Assembly: GCA_963794265.1 (NCBI GenBank)
Contig: CAWCDJ010000001.1
Location: 1,178,001 to 1,242,000, forward strand
DNA from: CAWCDJ01 sp963794265
GTDB taxonomy: Bacteria; Acidobacteriota; Terriglobia; Bryobacterales; Bryobacteraceae
DNA: 64,000 nucleotides
Direction: 5' to 3'
Made by a program: the position numbers and the translations under genes. The stretch's first letter is position 1, and each line of letters starts with the position of its first letter. Shown here one piece after another: positions 17,291 through 25,916 of this stretch. The notes below the pieces were generated by a model. That model saw only the letters and a program-made list of their open reading frames with translations, was not told where the DNA came from and ran no database searches.

Positions 17291-18255
17291 CACGACTCCT
17301 CGGGTACTTCGGTTCGGACGTCGAGCGCCACAGCCCGGCGGCCGCGCTCTTCGAGCCACCGGACCAGCGGGGCGCGAAAGCCCTCGGTCACCCACACGGT
17401 TTCGGCGCCAGTATCGTCGATGGCGCGCAGCAGTTCCGGCCAGTCGGCATGGCCGGAGAGCACGAAGCCGCGGTCGAGCGAGCGGCGGCGCCGGGTGCCG
17501 CGGATGCGCATCCACCCGGAGACCATGGCGTCGGAGGCCGGGCCGAAGCTGCGCGCCCAGGCCGTGCCCGGCAGGCTGGGCGGCGCAACCACCAGGGCTC
17601 CCGGTTCGATGGCGCCGGCGGCGCTCGCGGGGAGCGCGATGCCCAGGTCCCGGTAAATGCGGCTGAAGCGTTCGACCTCTTCGTGCGCATGGATCGGCCC
17701 CGCTACGGGGTCGAGCGCGGCCAGCACGCGCTGCGCCGGTCCGAGCGGGTAGGCGAACAGCAGGCTCACCTTGCCGGCCTCGCGATTGGCCCGCCACCAG
17801 GAGTGGATCTGCGAGGCCACCCGCTCCCGCGGCGGCCAGCGGAAGATCGGCAGTGCGAAAATCGCGCCGGTGACGAACGTGTGACAGCGCTGCGGCTCGA
17901 AAGGCTCGCAGGTCGGGTCCGGCGCCAGCCGGTAATCGCCCGCAACCACCCAGACCTCGCCTCGATATTCGATGCGGACCTGCGCGGAGCCGGGAATGTG
18001 TCCGGCCGGATGCAGGGAGACGGTGGTGCTGCCGAGCGTGAGCCGCCAGCCGTACTCGACGCTCTCGACGACGGCGTCGCCCGAAAACTCCCGGACCAGC
18101 GGCGCTCCCGCGCGGCTCGTCAGGTAAGCGCGCGAGCCGGGGCGCGCGTGGTGCGGGTGTGCGTGGGTGACCACCGCGCGCTCCACCGGCTCGCGCGGGT
18201 CGATGTAGAAATCGCCCGGCGGGCAGTACAGCCCGGCGCTGCGCAGTTCGAGCAC
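17290..18255 (-). CDS. Ligase-associated DNA-damage-response exonuclease (MBL fold)
   Basis: 321 residues when started at the GTG one base after the aminopeptidase stop; this gives the usual family N-terminus LELRSAGLYCPPGDFYIDP. A TTG 24 bases further upstream is an alternative. It is a metallo-beta-lactamase/beta-CASP nuclease acting with the adjacent DNA ligase. The metal motif reads THAHPHHARPGS. The expected form is HxHxDH, so the usual Asp is His here, encoded CAC instead of GAC. Later ligands look intact: HPAGHIPGSAQ, and the Asp in VVAGDYRL. A helix-rich CASP-like part with FAYPLGPAQRVLA follows. Coupled overlap with ligase. Whether it is active with the substitution is uncertain. Confidence 0.88.
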   Translation of the reverse strand: MLELRSAGLYCPPGDFYIDPREPVERAVVTHAHPHHARPGSRAYLTSRAGAPLVREFSGDAVVESVEYGWRLTLGSTTVSLHPAGHIPGSAQVRIEYRGEVWVVAGDYRLAPDPTCEPFEPQRCHTFVTGAIFALPIFRWPPRERVASQIHSWWRANREAGKVSLLFAYPLGPAQRVLAALDPVAGPIHAHEEVERFSRIYRDLGIALPASAAGAIEPGALVVAPPSLPGTAWARSFGPASDAMVSGWMRIRGTRRRRSLDRGFVLSGHADWPELLRAIDDTGAETVWVTEGFRAPLVRWLEERGRRAVALDVRTEVPEES

Positions 18256-18256
18256 G

Positions 18257-19930
18257 TCACCGCCCCACGATCCCGTCAATCGTGGTTTGCGCGATGGGGT
18301 GGTACCCCGGGCGCGCCTTGCCGTAGATCGCGCGCGCGCATTCGCCGCCTTCGGGCGTCTTCATCAGTTCGGAATAGAGCGGTTTGAGGAATTTTCTTCG
18401 GCCCACCGAGCACAGAAACTGATCCAGCTTGCCGAAGGCCGGCCGGTAGTTCGCGCGGATGGACATCAGCAGCCATTGAGCGACAATCTCGGAGTTGCCG
18501 GATTCGGTGAAGTGAAACTCGCGGTCCAGCCGCGCCATATCCGGATCCTTGCGGGTGCGCAGGAAGTGCAGCCACTGGTGGGTGCTCCAGTTGCCGGTGT
18601 CGGCCGCCGGCCCGGCTTCGATCCGTGCGAACGCGTCGGAATGCGGCTCGTTGGCGCCGGCCGGTATGCCCGGCTCGAAGATCCACCGGTCGAGCGGAAC
18701 CGGGTTCGGCAGCTCGCGCCGGATGTATTCCAGGAAATCGGCGGTGGTGATGCTCTGGAACGCGAAGCGATCGAAGTAGCGGCGCAGAAATTGATCGAAG
18801 CGCTCGCGACCCACCGCGTGCTCGATGGTGCGCAGCATCAGCGCGCCTTTCTCGTAGGGAACCAGCGTGCAGCCGGCGTCCGGGTCGCGCCCCGAGAGGT
18901 CGATGTGCAGCAGGCGGTCGTTCTCGGGCAGTCCGGCCATTTCGCGGGTTAGTTCGCGGCGTCCCAGCACGGCTTCCATGGCCTCGCGTTCCGGGCCGTA
19001 GATCTTCTCGATCACGCGCCGCTCCACGTACACGGTGAAGCCTTCGTTCAGCCAGAAATCGCTCCAGGTGGCATTGGTCACCAGGTTTCCCGACCACGAG
19101 TGCGCCAGTTCGTGCGCCACCAGGGCGACCAGACTCTTGTCGCCGGCGATCACCGTGGGGGTGGCGAACGTGAGGCGCGGGTTTTCCATGCCGCCGAAGG
19201 GAAAGCTGGGAGGCAGCACCAGCAGGTCGTAGCGCCCCCAGCGGTACGGGCCGTACAACTCCTCGACCGCATGGATCATCGCTTCCGTGTCTTCGAACTC
19301 GCGCGCCGCGGCGTCCACCACCAAAGGTTCCGCGTAGACGCCCGAGCGCGGTCCCAGTGGGCGGAACGCCAGGTCTCCGGCAGCCAGCGAAATCAGGTAC
19401 GAGGGCACCGGCTGCTCCATGCGGAAGCGGCCGTCCCCCAGCATCTCGGCTCCCATCACGGCACGCAGCCCCTCCGGCGTCCGGATTTGCGCTTCGAAGG
19501 TGACGCGCACGCCGGGCGTGTCCTGCAGCGGGATCCAACTGCGCGCATGGATCGCCTGCGATTGCGTGAACAGGAACGGGTGCCGCTTGCCGGCGGTCTG
19601 CGGAGGCTCGAGCCATTGCAGGCCGGAGGCGCAGGGCGCGGTGGAGTAGCGGACGGTCACGCGGTCCGCTCCATCCGCCAGGCGGATGCGCAACGGCGCG
19701 CCCAGCACGGGGTCGGCGCCGCCCAGCTCGAACGATGCCGCGTTTTCCACCGAGAGGATCGAGAGGTCCCGGGTGTCGAGTATCAGCTCGTCTCCGGCGG
19801 TCCGGTCGAAGTGCACCGTCACGGCGCCTTCGAGCATCCTGTGTTCGAACGAAATGTCGAGGTCCAGATCGAGATGGCGAACGCGCACCCGATCGGGGCG
19901 TGACCACGAGTGAACATCCATAGCTTTCAT
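18257..19930 (-). CDS. M1-family zinc aminopeptidase (LTA4H-like)
   Basis: 557 residues. Order: N-terminal beta saddle; the substrate-anchoring GGMEN motif (FGGMENPRLTF); zinc site HELAHSWSGN plus downstream NEGFTVYVERR, giving HExxH-(18)-E; and a helical C-terminal domain like that of leukotriene A4 hydrolase/aminopeptidase B (STHQWLHFLRTRKDP...). It removes N-terminal residues from peptides, probably in the cytoplasm because no signal peptide is seen. The ATG at 19930 is used; a second ATG at 19921 is equally possible. AGGAGGGG lies about 16 bp upstream, which is distant. First gene of an apparent operon with the exonuclease and ligase. The functional link to DNA repair is not evident. Confidence 0.92.
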   Translation of the reverse strand: MKAMDVHSWSRPDRVRVRHLDLDLDISFEHRMLEGAVTVHFDRTAGDELILDTRDLSILSVENAASFELGGADPVLGAPLRIRLADGADRVTVRYSTAPCASGLQWLEPPQTAGKRHPFLFTQSQAIHARSWIPLQDTPGVRVTFEAQIRTPEGLRAVMGAEMLGDGRFRMEQPVPSYLISLAAGDLAFRPLGPRSGVYAEPLVVDAAAREFEDTEAMIHAVEELYGPYRWGRYDLLVLPPSFPFGGMENPRLTFATPTVIAGDKSLVALVAHELAHSWSGNLVTNATWSDFWLNEGFTVYVERRVIEKIYGPEREAMEAVLGRRELTREMAGLPENDRLLHIDLSGRDPDAGCTLVPYEKGALMLRTIEHAVGRERFDQFLRRYFDRFAFQSITTADFLEYIRRELPNPVPLDRWIFEPGIPAGANEPHSDAFARIEAGPAADTGNWSTHQWLHFLRTRKDPDMARLDREFHFTESGNSEIVAQWLLMSIRANYRPAFGKLDQFLCSVGRRKFLKPLYSELMKTPEGGECARAIYGKARPGYHPIAQTTIDGIVGR

Positions 19931-19996
19931 GATAGAATTCAAAGGTCCCCTCCTTCTAGCATTCAGTACAAGGTAAGTTAGCCTACAGCACATCCT

Positions 19997-20374
19997 ATGC
20001 AGAAACAGGCACCGAAGAGAGTCCTGGCGGTAGTCAGCGACCTGTTTTTCTCGGTCAAACTGACCGAGGCAGCCAAGCGGGCGGGCCTCGCCCTGGAATT
20101 TGTCAAGGAGTCGAACGATGTGCTGGAGAAAGCCAAAGAAAGGCCTTCGCTCATCATCTTCGACCTGAATTTCGATTCTGCCCAGCCTCTCGAGCTCATC
20201 AGCCGGCTCAAGGGAAGCGCGGCCACAAAGGGCATCAGCCTGATCGGTTATCTTTCGCACTTGCAGGCCGAACTGAAGCAGCGGGCGCAGGAAGCGGGCT
20301 GCGATATGGTGCTGGCGCGCTCCGCGTTTTCTCAGAACATGCCCCAGATCTTCAAACGCCACTCCGGCCTTTAG
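19997..20374 (+). CDS. Small receiver-like (CheY-like) protein
   Basis: 125 residues, cytoplasmic. The order matches a single receiver domain: VLAVVSDLFFS with an acidic residue after strand 1, LIIFDLNFD with the probable phospho-acceptor Asp at strand 3, GYLSH at strand 4, and a final VLARSAF where receivers normally have the conserved Lys before Pro. Here Lys is replaced by Arg and the Pro is missing, so phosphorylation signalling may be altered. There is no output domain and no adjacent kinase. It is divergent from the aminopeptidase with 66 bp between start codons. A function cannot be assigned. Confidence 0.75.
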   Translation: MQKQAPKRVLAVVSDLFFSVKLTEAAKRAGLALEFVKESNDVLEKAKERPSLIIFDLNFDSAQPLELISRLKGSAATKGISLIGYLSHLQAELKQRAQEAGCDMVLARSAFSQNMPQIFKRHSGL

Positions 20375-20431
20375 CAGGGCAGGCCTCCGGTGCAAGTCAT
20401 GCGTTCGGGCAGGCCGGGAGGCCTACCCTAC
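20375..20431. repeat. Palindromic intergenic repeat, family 1 (second copy)
   Basis: Right after the receiver-like gene stop, GGGCAGGCCTCCGG (20377-20390) and the later GGCAGGCCGGGAGGCCTACC (20408-20427) form an interrupted inverted repeat. The right half ends CCTACCCTAC, exactly as in the copy at 8499-8561. The loop between arms differs in sequence from that copy. It fills most of the 74 bp before the phosphoesterase gene. Confidence 0.7.
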
Positions 20432-20448
20432 TGTTACAATCGACGCTT

Positions 20449-21771
20449 ATGACACCGACCGCGCGCCGCCTGCTGGCACTCGCGCTCTTCTTCTGCTGGC
20501 CGTTATCCGCCGAAGTCCGGACGCTCACGATCCTTCACACGAACGACCTGCACGCGCGCATCAGCCCGCTCGAGAATCACAACGGAGGGTTCGCCTATCT
20601 GGCCGCCGCCATCCGCCACGAACGCGAAGGCTGTCACGATTGCATTCTGTTGAACGCGGGCGACCTCGTGCAGGGCACCCCGGTCTCGACGATCTTCCAC
20701 GGCCTGCCGGTCTACGAAATCGCCAACCTGCTGGGCTTCGACGCCGCCACGCTCGGCAACCACGAATTCGACTACGGCTGGCCGCAAGTTCGCACGTTCA
20801 TGCAGGTTGCCCGGTACCCCATCGTCACATCCAACCTGGTCGATTCGAAAGACCAACTGTTCACGTCCAAGCCGTGGGTCATTCTCCAGGTCAACGGCTT
20901 GCGGGTCGCGGTAATCGGCGCCATGACCGACAGCCTCAAATCCCTCACTACGCCCAACCTCATGGAAGACTGGCACACGATTCCGCTTGTCGCGACCGCG
21001 CGCAAGTATGCCCAAGAAGTGAAGGATAAGTCCGACCTGATTGTCTTACTCGGCCATATTACAGGCGCCGAAGAGCGCCAGTTACTCGATTCCGCGCCGG
21101 AGATTCCGGTGATTGTCAGCGGCCACGTCCACAGCGGGATGACGGAAGCACTGAGCCGCGACGGCCGCATCCAGGTGCGCGTGAAAGGCTACGGCGAAGA
21201 ACTGGGACGCCTCGATCTCAAGGTCGACACCGAAAAGAAAGCGCCCGTTTCCTGGAGCTGGAAACGTATCCCCATCGACTCCACCAGGATCGAACCGGCG
21301 CCCGACGTCGCCGTCCTGGTCAAGCATTGGGAATCGGAGGTCTCGTCCCGCGTCGACCAGCCGCTCGCGATTTCGAAGAGGCAGTTCACCAAGCACGAGG
21401 TCAAGAGTCTGATCGAGCAGGCGCTTCGCGAGGAGACCGGCGCCGATTTCGCCTGGATGAACCAGGGCGGCGTGCGCGATATTCTGCCGGAGGGCCGGTT
21501 GCTGGTGCGGAACATCTGGGACATCATGCCATTCGATAACCGTGTGGTTGTCGGGACCTTCAAGGGCAGCCAACTGCCGCCCCACATTCTCGGAGGCCGC
21601 ACGGTGGATCCCAACCGCGAGTACACCCTCGCGGTCAGCGATTTCACCGCCGCGAATCAGGAAACGCAGGAGAACCTGCGCACCACCGGCCTCGTCTTCC
21701 CGCACGATGTCGGGCTCATGCGCGATATCCTGATCGACTGGTTCCGCAAGAAGAAAGTCGTCGGCGAGTAG
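20449..21771 (+). CDS. Exported 5'-nucleotidase/metallophosphoesterase (UshA-like)
   Basis: 440 residues. Signal peptide at about 1-22 (ALALFFCWPLSAE). The calcineurin-like phosphoesterase domain has its five blocks: ILHTNDLHARI, LNAGDLVQGTP, TLGNHEFDYGW, LLGHITGAEE and VSGHVHSGM. The C-terminal nucleotidase substrate domain begins around 290 (ADFAWMNQGGVRDILPEG, then MPFDNRVVVGTFKGSQL). It dephosphorylates nucleotides or sugar-nucleotides outside the inner membrane, scavenging phosphate or nucleosides. Length is somewhat shorter than E. coli UshA (550), which fits the cleaner bacterial relatives. The next gene starts one base after its stop, indicating an operon. Confidence 0.92.
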   Translation: MTPTARRLLALALFFCWPLSAEVRTLTILHTNDLHARISPLENHNGGFAYLAAAIRHEREGCHDCILLNAGDLVQGTPVSTIFHGLPVYEIANLLGFDAATLGNHEFDYGWPQVRTFMQVARYPIVTSNLVDSKDQLFTSKPWVILQVNGLRVAVIGAMTDSLKSLTTPNLMEDWHTIPLVATARKYAQEVKDKSDLIVLLGHITGAEERQLLDSAPEIPVIVSGHVHSGMTEALSRDGRIQVRVKGYGEELGRLDLKVDTEKKAPVSWSWKRIPIDSTRIEPAPDVAVLVKHWESEVSSRVDQPLAISKRQFTKHEVKSLIEQALREETGADFAWMNQGGVRDILPEGRLLVRNIWDIMPFDNRVVVGTFKGSQLPPHILGGRTVDPNREYTLAVSDFTAANQETQENLRTTGLVFPHDVGLMRDILIDWFRKKKVVGE

Positions 21772-21772
21772 C

Positions 21773-23302
21773 ATGGTCCGCCGGGAGTTTCTGAAACAGG
21801 CCGGTGTGGCCGCCGCGGCGCAATCCGCGTTGCGCGCCGCTCCGGCCGGTTCGATTGTGGTCGATCCCCGGCCGCTGTTCGAAATCTCCCCGTGGCTTTA
21901 CATGCAGTTCATGGAGCCGCTCGGCGTTACCGACAGCTCCGTCGAAGCGTCGTGGGACGATGACGCGGACGACTGGCGCGAGGACTTCGTTGGCATCGTG
22001 CGCGGCCTCTCACCGGGCGCCATCCGGTTCGGCGGACTCTTCAGCCGCTACTACCACTGGCGGGAAGGCGTCGGCCCCGCGGCCCGGCGCCCCTGGATGC
22101 GCAACTACGCCTGGGGCGGCAAAGAGACCAACCGCGTGGGCACGCACGAATTTGTGGACCTCTGCCGCCGTGTCGGCGCGGAACCGTTCTACTGCGTGAA
22201 TTTCCTGAGCGACGGTGAGAAGCGCTTCGGCACGACGCGCGAAGGCAATCGCACCGGAGACGCGGGCGAGGCCGCCGACTGGGTGTCTTACGCCAACGAT
22301 CCAGACAATCGCGAACGCAAGGCCAACGGCGCTGCCGCGCCCCTCAACCTCAAGCTGTGGCAGATCGGCAACGAGACTTCCTACGGCAGCGCGACCTTCG
22401 CGAAAGAGGAGGCCATCGCCCGCACCATCGAGTTCGCGAGGGCGATGAAAGGCCGCGACCCCTCCATCCGGCTGATCGGTTGGGGCGACCACGGCCGCGA
22501 CGGCGCTCTCTGGGCGCCCGCCCTCCTCCGGCAGGCCGGCGAGTCGATCGATTACGTCGCCATCCACATGATGGGGCAGTCCCCAAAGCGGCCCGATACC
22601 GTGCTCAAGGGCCTGCGCTATCGGAAGGACCCGGAACAGGCCTGGCAGGAACTGCTCGAGCTGGCCGATCGCGTGGAACGGCGCGTCGCCGAAATCGAAC
22701 AGGCTGTGGCGGATAGCGGCTCTAGCGCGGGCATCGCGATCACCGAAGGCCACCTCAGCCTGAGCCCGGCCAACACCAACCCGATTCTCCGTGAGTGGCT
22801 CTCGGCCGCATACCACGCGCGTTCGCTGAATATCTACCAGCGGCACGGCGCCCGGGTGAGAATTGCGACCGCCGCGGACTTCAACGGCACGCGCTGGACC
22901 AACACCGCGGTCATGCTGCCGGTTCCGCGCGGCCAGAGCTACCTGATGCCGGCCGGATCCATCGCCCGGCTTTTCAAGACCCACAACGGCACGCAGGGAA
23001 TCGGCGTCCGCTCGGCGCCGCCCGGCCTGGATATCGCAGCCAGCCGCTCGGCGGGCAAGGTCTATCTGCATGTCGCCAACCTGGAATACCGAACCGCCAT
23101 CCAAGCGACCCTGGCGGTGGATGGCACGGAGATTACCGGCGGGCGCGTGTTCGAGATCGCACCCGGGGATCTGCGCACCGCCGTCGATCAGGACCAGCCC
23201 GATATTTTTCAGCCGCGCGAGGCCGCGTTTCCGCCGGGAGAGCCAGGCTGGAGATTCCCCGCCGGTTCGGTTTCGGCAGTGGAACTCGACATCCCGGTGT
23301 AG
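21773..23302 (+). CDS. Alpha-L-arabinofuranosidase-like glycosidase (GH51 type), Tat-exported
   Basis: 509 residues. The N-terminus MVRREFLKQAGVAAAAQ is a twin-arginine signal. The TIM barrel includes IRFGGLFSRYYHWREGVGP, and LKLWQIGNETSYGS places the acid/base Glu in the IGNE signature of GH51/GH-A enzymes. A nucleophile candidate lies in AGIAITEGHLSL. The last 120 residues form the beta-sandwich expected of this family (VANLEYRTAIQATLAVDG). It probably releases arabinose from plant or microbial polysaccharide in the periplasm. It starts one base after the 5'-nucleotidase stop, so the two are co-transcribed, though they act on unrelated substrates. The exact sugar is not certain. Confidence 0.8.
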   Translation: MVRREFLKQAGVAAAAQSALRAAPAGSIVVDPRPLFEISPWLYMQFMEPLGVTDSSVEASWDDDADDWREDFVGIVRGLSPGAIRFGGLFSRYYHWREGVGPAARRPWMRNYAWGGKETNRVGTHEFVDLCRRVGAEPFYCVNFLSDGEKRFGTTREGNRTGDAGEAADWVSYANDPDNRERKANGAAAPLNLKLWQIGNETSYGSATFAKEEAIARTIEFARAMKGRDPSIRLIGWGDHGRDGALWAPALLRQAGESIDYVAIHMMGQSPKRPDTVLKGLRYRKDPEQAWQELLELADRVERRVAEIEQAVADSGSSAGIAITEGHLSLSPANTNPILREWLSAAYHARSLNIYQRHGARVRIATAADFNGTRWTNTAVMLPVPRGQSYLMPAGSIARLFKTHNGTQGIGVRSAPPGLDIAASRSAGKVYLHVANLEYRTAIQATLAVDGTEITGGRVFEIAPGDLRTAVDQDQPDIFQPREAAFPPGEPGWRFPAGSVSAVELDIPV

Positions 23303-23307
23303 CCACG

Positions 23308-23334
23308 TGGGCAGGCCGGGGAGCCTACTTTACG
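23308..23334. repeat. Palindromic repeat family 1 (right half only)
   Basis: In the 27 bp between the GH51-like gene and the opposing transglutaminase, GTGGGCAGGCCGGGGAGCCT precedes ACTTTAC. This matches only the right arm of the family-1 repeat, with changes. The left arm is missing. Confidence 0.5.
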
Positions 23335-24151
23335 GATGCGCTTCGATCGAGATTGCGAACTGCATGGTGGACCGTGCGATGCCGCGGTAGTTGCCGGAAA
23401 CCGGCGCGGCCATGGCCGGGTCCGCCGCGGCTGCCACGGCCACGTGCGAGGTGGATACGGCCAGGCCCTGCGACGGGTCGTAACCGCGCCAGCCGCCGCC
23501 CGGCAGATAGACCTCCGCCCAGGCGTGCATGTCCGTACGGCCGTCCGATTCGGCCCCGACCGCATACCCGCTCACGAAGCGCGCGGGCACCTGCATTGCG
23601 CGGCACGCCGCGCAAAACAGCACGGCGAGATCGCGGCACGTCCCGATCCGTTCGCGCAGGGTCCGGTCGGGGGAATGAGCCGGGCCATCGTCGCGAATGT
23701 TGTGGCCGAACCCCTCGAATATTTCGCGGTTCAGCTCTGCCAGAAACGGCAATACCGAATTCCCGGCGCGCCGCGCGATCGGCTGCACGAAGCCGCCCAC
23801 GGCTTCGCCCGGCGCAGCAAGATAGGGCGCCAGCCCGGCATCCGGTTCGAGGGGCAACCGGCCGCCGCCCCTAAACAGAAAATCGAACGGATTCTCCCGT
23901 AGCGTTTCCACTTCGAACGAACTCTGGATGGCCAGTTCCGTCATCGGCGCATCGAACCACGTCTCGAGGATGACGTTGCCATCGCGGTCGAAGCACTGGC
24001 TTTGGCCGGCGGGCGCCGGCGAAACCTGCAAGGCGAACCGCAACAGGCTCTGCGCCGCGTCGGTTCGGGGGCGCAGGCGGAACGTGTGGGGCTCCTGGAC
24101 AACCGGGGCGTCATAAAGGTACCCGGTGGAGTGCGTAACGGAAATTCGCAT
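23330..24151 (-). CDS. Transglutaminase-like protein of the Anbu cluster
   Basis: 273 residues, no signal peptide. Residues 1-90 are the bacterial transglutaminase-like N-terminal beta domain (MRISVTHSTGYLYDAPVVQEPHTFRLRP, split here as two blocks). The papain-like core follows. Its catalytic Cys is in RIGTCRDLAVLFCAACRAMQVPARFVSGY, and the His in DMHAWAEVYLPGGGWRGYDPSQG. Last gene of a four-gene operon with Anbu, alpha-E and ATP-grasp. Clusters of this kind are known and thought to make and process a peptide-tag or amide bond; its particular step is not established. Confidence 0.9.
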   Translation of the reverse strand: MRISVTHSTGYLYDAPVVQEPHTFRLRPRTDAAQSLLRFALQVSPAPAGQSQCFDRDGNVILETWFDAPMTELAIQSSFEVETLRENPFDFLFRGGGRLPLEPDAGLAPYLAAPGEAVGGFVQPIARRAGNSVLPFLAELNREIFEGFGHNIRDDGPAHSPDRTLRERIGTCRDLAVLFCAACRAMQVPARFVSGYAVGAESDGRTDMHAWAEVYLPGGGWRGYDPSQGLAVSTSHVAVAAAADPAMAAPVSGNYRGIARSTMQFAISIEAHP

Positions 24152-24164
24152 ATCCGGCGCGCAG

Positions 24165-24908
24165 TCAGAGCACCAGTTCGTCGCCCGTCAGCCGCGAGAA
24201 GGCCGCGTCGATCCATTCCGAGGGCAGGTCCTGTACGCTGCGCCGCATTCGGTCCTGCCACCAGTTGGATATGTCGCGCAGGTCTTCCTTCTCATAGCGC
24301 TGCTCCACCATGGAGAAGCTGCCGGTCGAATACAGGATCACGTCCATCGGAAAATCCACGTCCGCGGCGCACAGCCTCGTGGCATCGAATGCCAGCAGCC
24401 CGACTTTGAACGCGTACTGCATCGAGTCCTGGCGCGTGAGGGAGCGCTCCAGAATCGGCTTCCCGAAGCCCGATGCGCCGATAATCTGGTACGGCGTATC
24501 CGGGCCGATTTCCACCCAATTGCCCTCCGGATACACAAGAAAGAGGCGATGCGCGGAATCGCCCGCCATCTGGCCGCCGATCAAAGAGTAGGCGTTGAAA
24601 CTCAATTCGGCGTGGTGCAGCGCTTCGCGGTCTTCATCCGCCACCCGGCGCACCTGCCGCGAGTAAAGGTTCACCACCTTGTAGAGCCGCTCGCGCGCCT
24701 GCGTCTCCTTCGCAAATGCCTCCTCGAAACACAGTAGGATCTTGTCTCGCAACGACCGCAGCCCCGAGGTCATCACGAAAAACGAAAACCCGGGGCCCTG
24801 ATAGCTGGCCGTCTTTCTCGCCACCAGGCACTCGTTGCCGGCAACCACCCGCGTATCGGCGATGGCGACGAGACCCTGTTCCACGGTAATTCCGAGGCAA
24901 AACGTCAT
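24165..24908 (-). CDS. Anbu, ancestral proteasome-like beta-subunit peptidase
   Basis: 247 residues. N-terminal MTFCLGITVEQGLVAIADTR gives the Thr2 that would become the nucleophile after Met removal, followed by the Asp of DTR and Lys of ARKTA as in the Ntn-hydrolase beta-subunit site. Later family features are GLRSLRDKILL, the GGQMAGDSAHRLFLVYPEGNWVEI strand pair, and IGASGFGKPILERSL. Anbu forms large oligomeric peptidase assemblies. It lies 12 bp after the alpha-E stop and 13 bp before the transglutaminase, in the conserved order of this operon. It is not HslV or a true proteasome subunit: it is longer and has no HslU partner nearby. Confidence 0.9.
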   Translation of the reverse strand: MTFCLGITVEQGLVAIADTRVVAGNECLVARKTASYQGPGFSFFVMTSGLRSLRDKILLCFEEAFAKETQARERLYKVVNLYSRQVRRVADEDREALHHAELSFNAYSLIGGQMAGDSAHRLFLVYPEGNWVEIGPDTPYQIIGASGFGKPILERSLTRQDSMQYAFKVGLLAFDATRLCAADVDFPMDVILYSTGSFSMVEQRYEKEDLRDISNWWQDRMRRSVQDLPSEWIDAAFSRLTGDELVL

Positions 24909-24920
24909 GGATTTATTCCG

Positions 24921-25916
24921 TTAGCCGGCGGCGCCCCGGGCGTAGGGGCGCTGGGCGAAAAAATCGCCGGATACACACTCATCAATTCTATTCATTTTCA
25001 CCTGCAGCGCGTCAAAAAATTCATGCAGCCCGGCCTGCAGAATCGGTTCCACCTGGGCAAAGTTCAGCTCCGACCGCAACAAGCCCAGCCGCTGCTCGCT
25101 GCCACACGAAAAAGCCCCGGCCGGGGTTCCGGTGATGGCGTGCAGCGAGGTATCGGCCACCCCGATGCAGTAGCGCACCGCCCGCGGGAACTCGCTGTCG
25201 AGAACCATGAATTCCACGATCCGGTCCGGAGCGATCCGTCCGTAGCGCTTGCGGTACATCTCGAACCCGCTTACCGATTTCAGAACCGCGGACCACTGGA
25301 TGTCGTCGTAAGGCGTGCCCACGTCGCGCACCGAGGGCAGCAAGATAAAGTACTTTACATCCAGGATGCGGGTGGCTTTATCGGCCCGCTCCAGGCTGGT
25401 CCCCAGTCGGATGAAGTGCCACGCTTCGTTATGGCTCATGGTGACGTGCGTGATCCCCTGAAACAGATGGCACGCCATCCGCACGTGGCGGCAGAACTCC
25501 GGCAGCACTTCCGGCACCGGCTTGCGGCTCTCGGAAGCCACCAGCAGGTAGAGCGTGTTGATCTGCTCCCACATTTCCGAGGAGATGGTCTCCCGCACCG
25601 AACGCGCATTCTCCCGCGCCGCCAGCAGGCACGACCAGATGGAGTTCGGATTCCGCTCGTCGAACGCCAGGAACCGTACCACGTTCTCCCGCGTGGCCGT
25701 GCCGTAGAGTTCCAGAAACCGGGCGCGGTCGCCGGTGGTATCGACGATCGGCTGCCATTGGTCCCCATACCCGAACGGCAGGTCGAGCATCAAATTCTGG
25801 TTGACGTCGATGAACCGCGCCACGTTTTCGGCGCGTTCCATGTATCTACCCATCCAGTACACCGAATCGGCAACACGGCTGAGCAGCGGCCGGGCCGGCG
25901 CTATCGTCATGGTCAC
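24921..25916 (-). CDS. Alpha-E domain protein of the Anbu cluster
   Basis: 331 residues, nearly all helical. It starts LLSRVADSVYWMGRYMERAENVARFIDVN, which is diagnostic of the alpha-E family (seen as SxYWxxRYxERAEN). Additional conserved points are SSEMWEQINTLYL, LFQGITHVTMSHNEAWHFIRLGTSLERADKATRILDVKY (several blocks), and PRAVRYCIG. A catalytic reaction is not known; it is a fixed partner of the circularly permuted ATP-grasp enzyme. The gene starts within the last four bases of the ATP-grasp gene (ATGA overlap), so translation is coupled. Confidence 0.9.
   Translation of the reverse strand: MTMTIAPARPLLSRVADSVYWMGRYMERAENVARFIDVNQNLMLDLPFGYGDQWQPIVDTTGDRARFLELYGTATRENVVRFLAFDERNPNSIWSCLLAARENARSVRETISSEMWEQINTLYLLVASESRKPVPEVLPEFCRHVRMACHLFQGITHVTMSHNEAWHFIRLGTSLERADKATRILDVKYFILLPSVRDVGTPYDDIQWSAVLKSVSGFEMYRKRYGRIAPDRIVEFMVLDSEFPRAVRYCIGVADTSLHAITGTPAGAFSCGSEQRLGLLRSELNFAQVEPILQAGLHEFFDALQVKMNRIDECVSGDFFAQRPYARGAAG

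Noticed and set aside
15818..17656. A 612-residue plus-strand frame
   Set aside because: Antisense to the DNA ligase and exonuclease; no motif.
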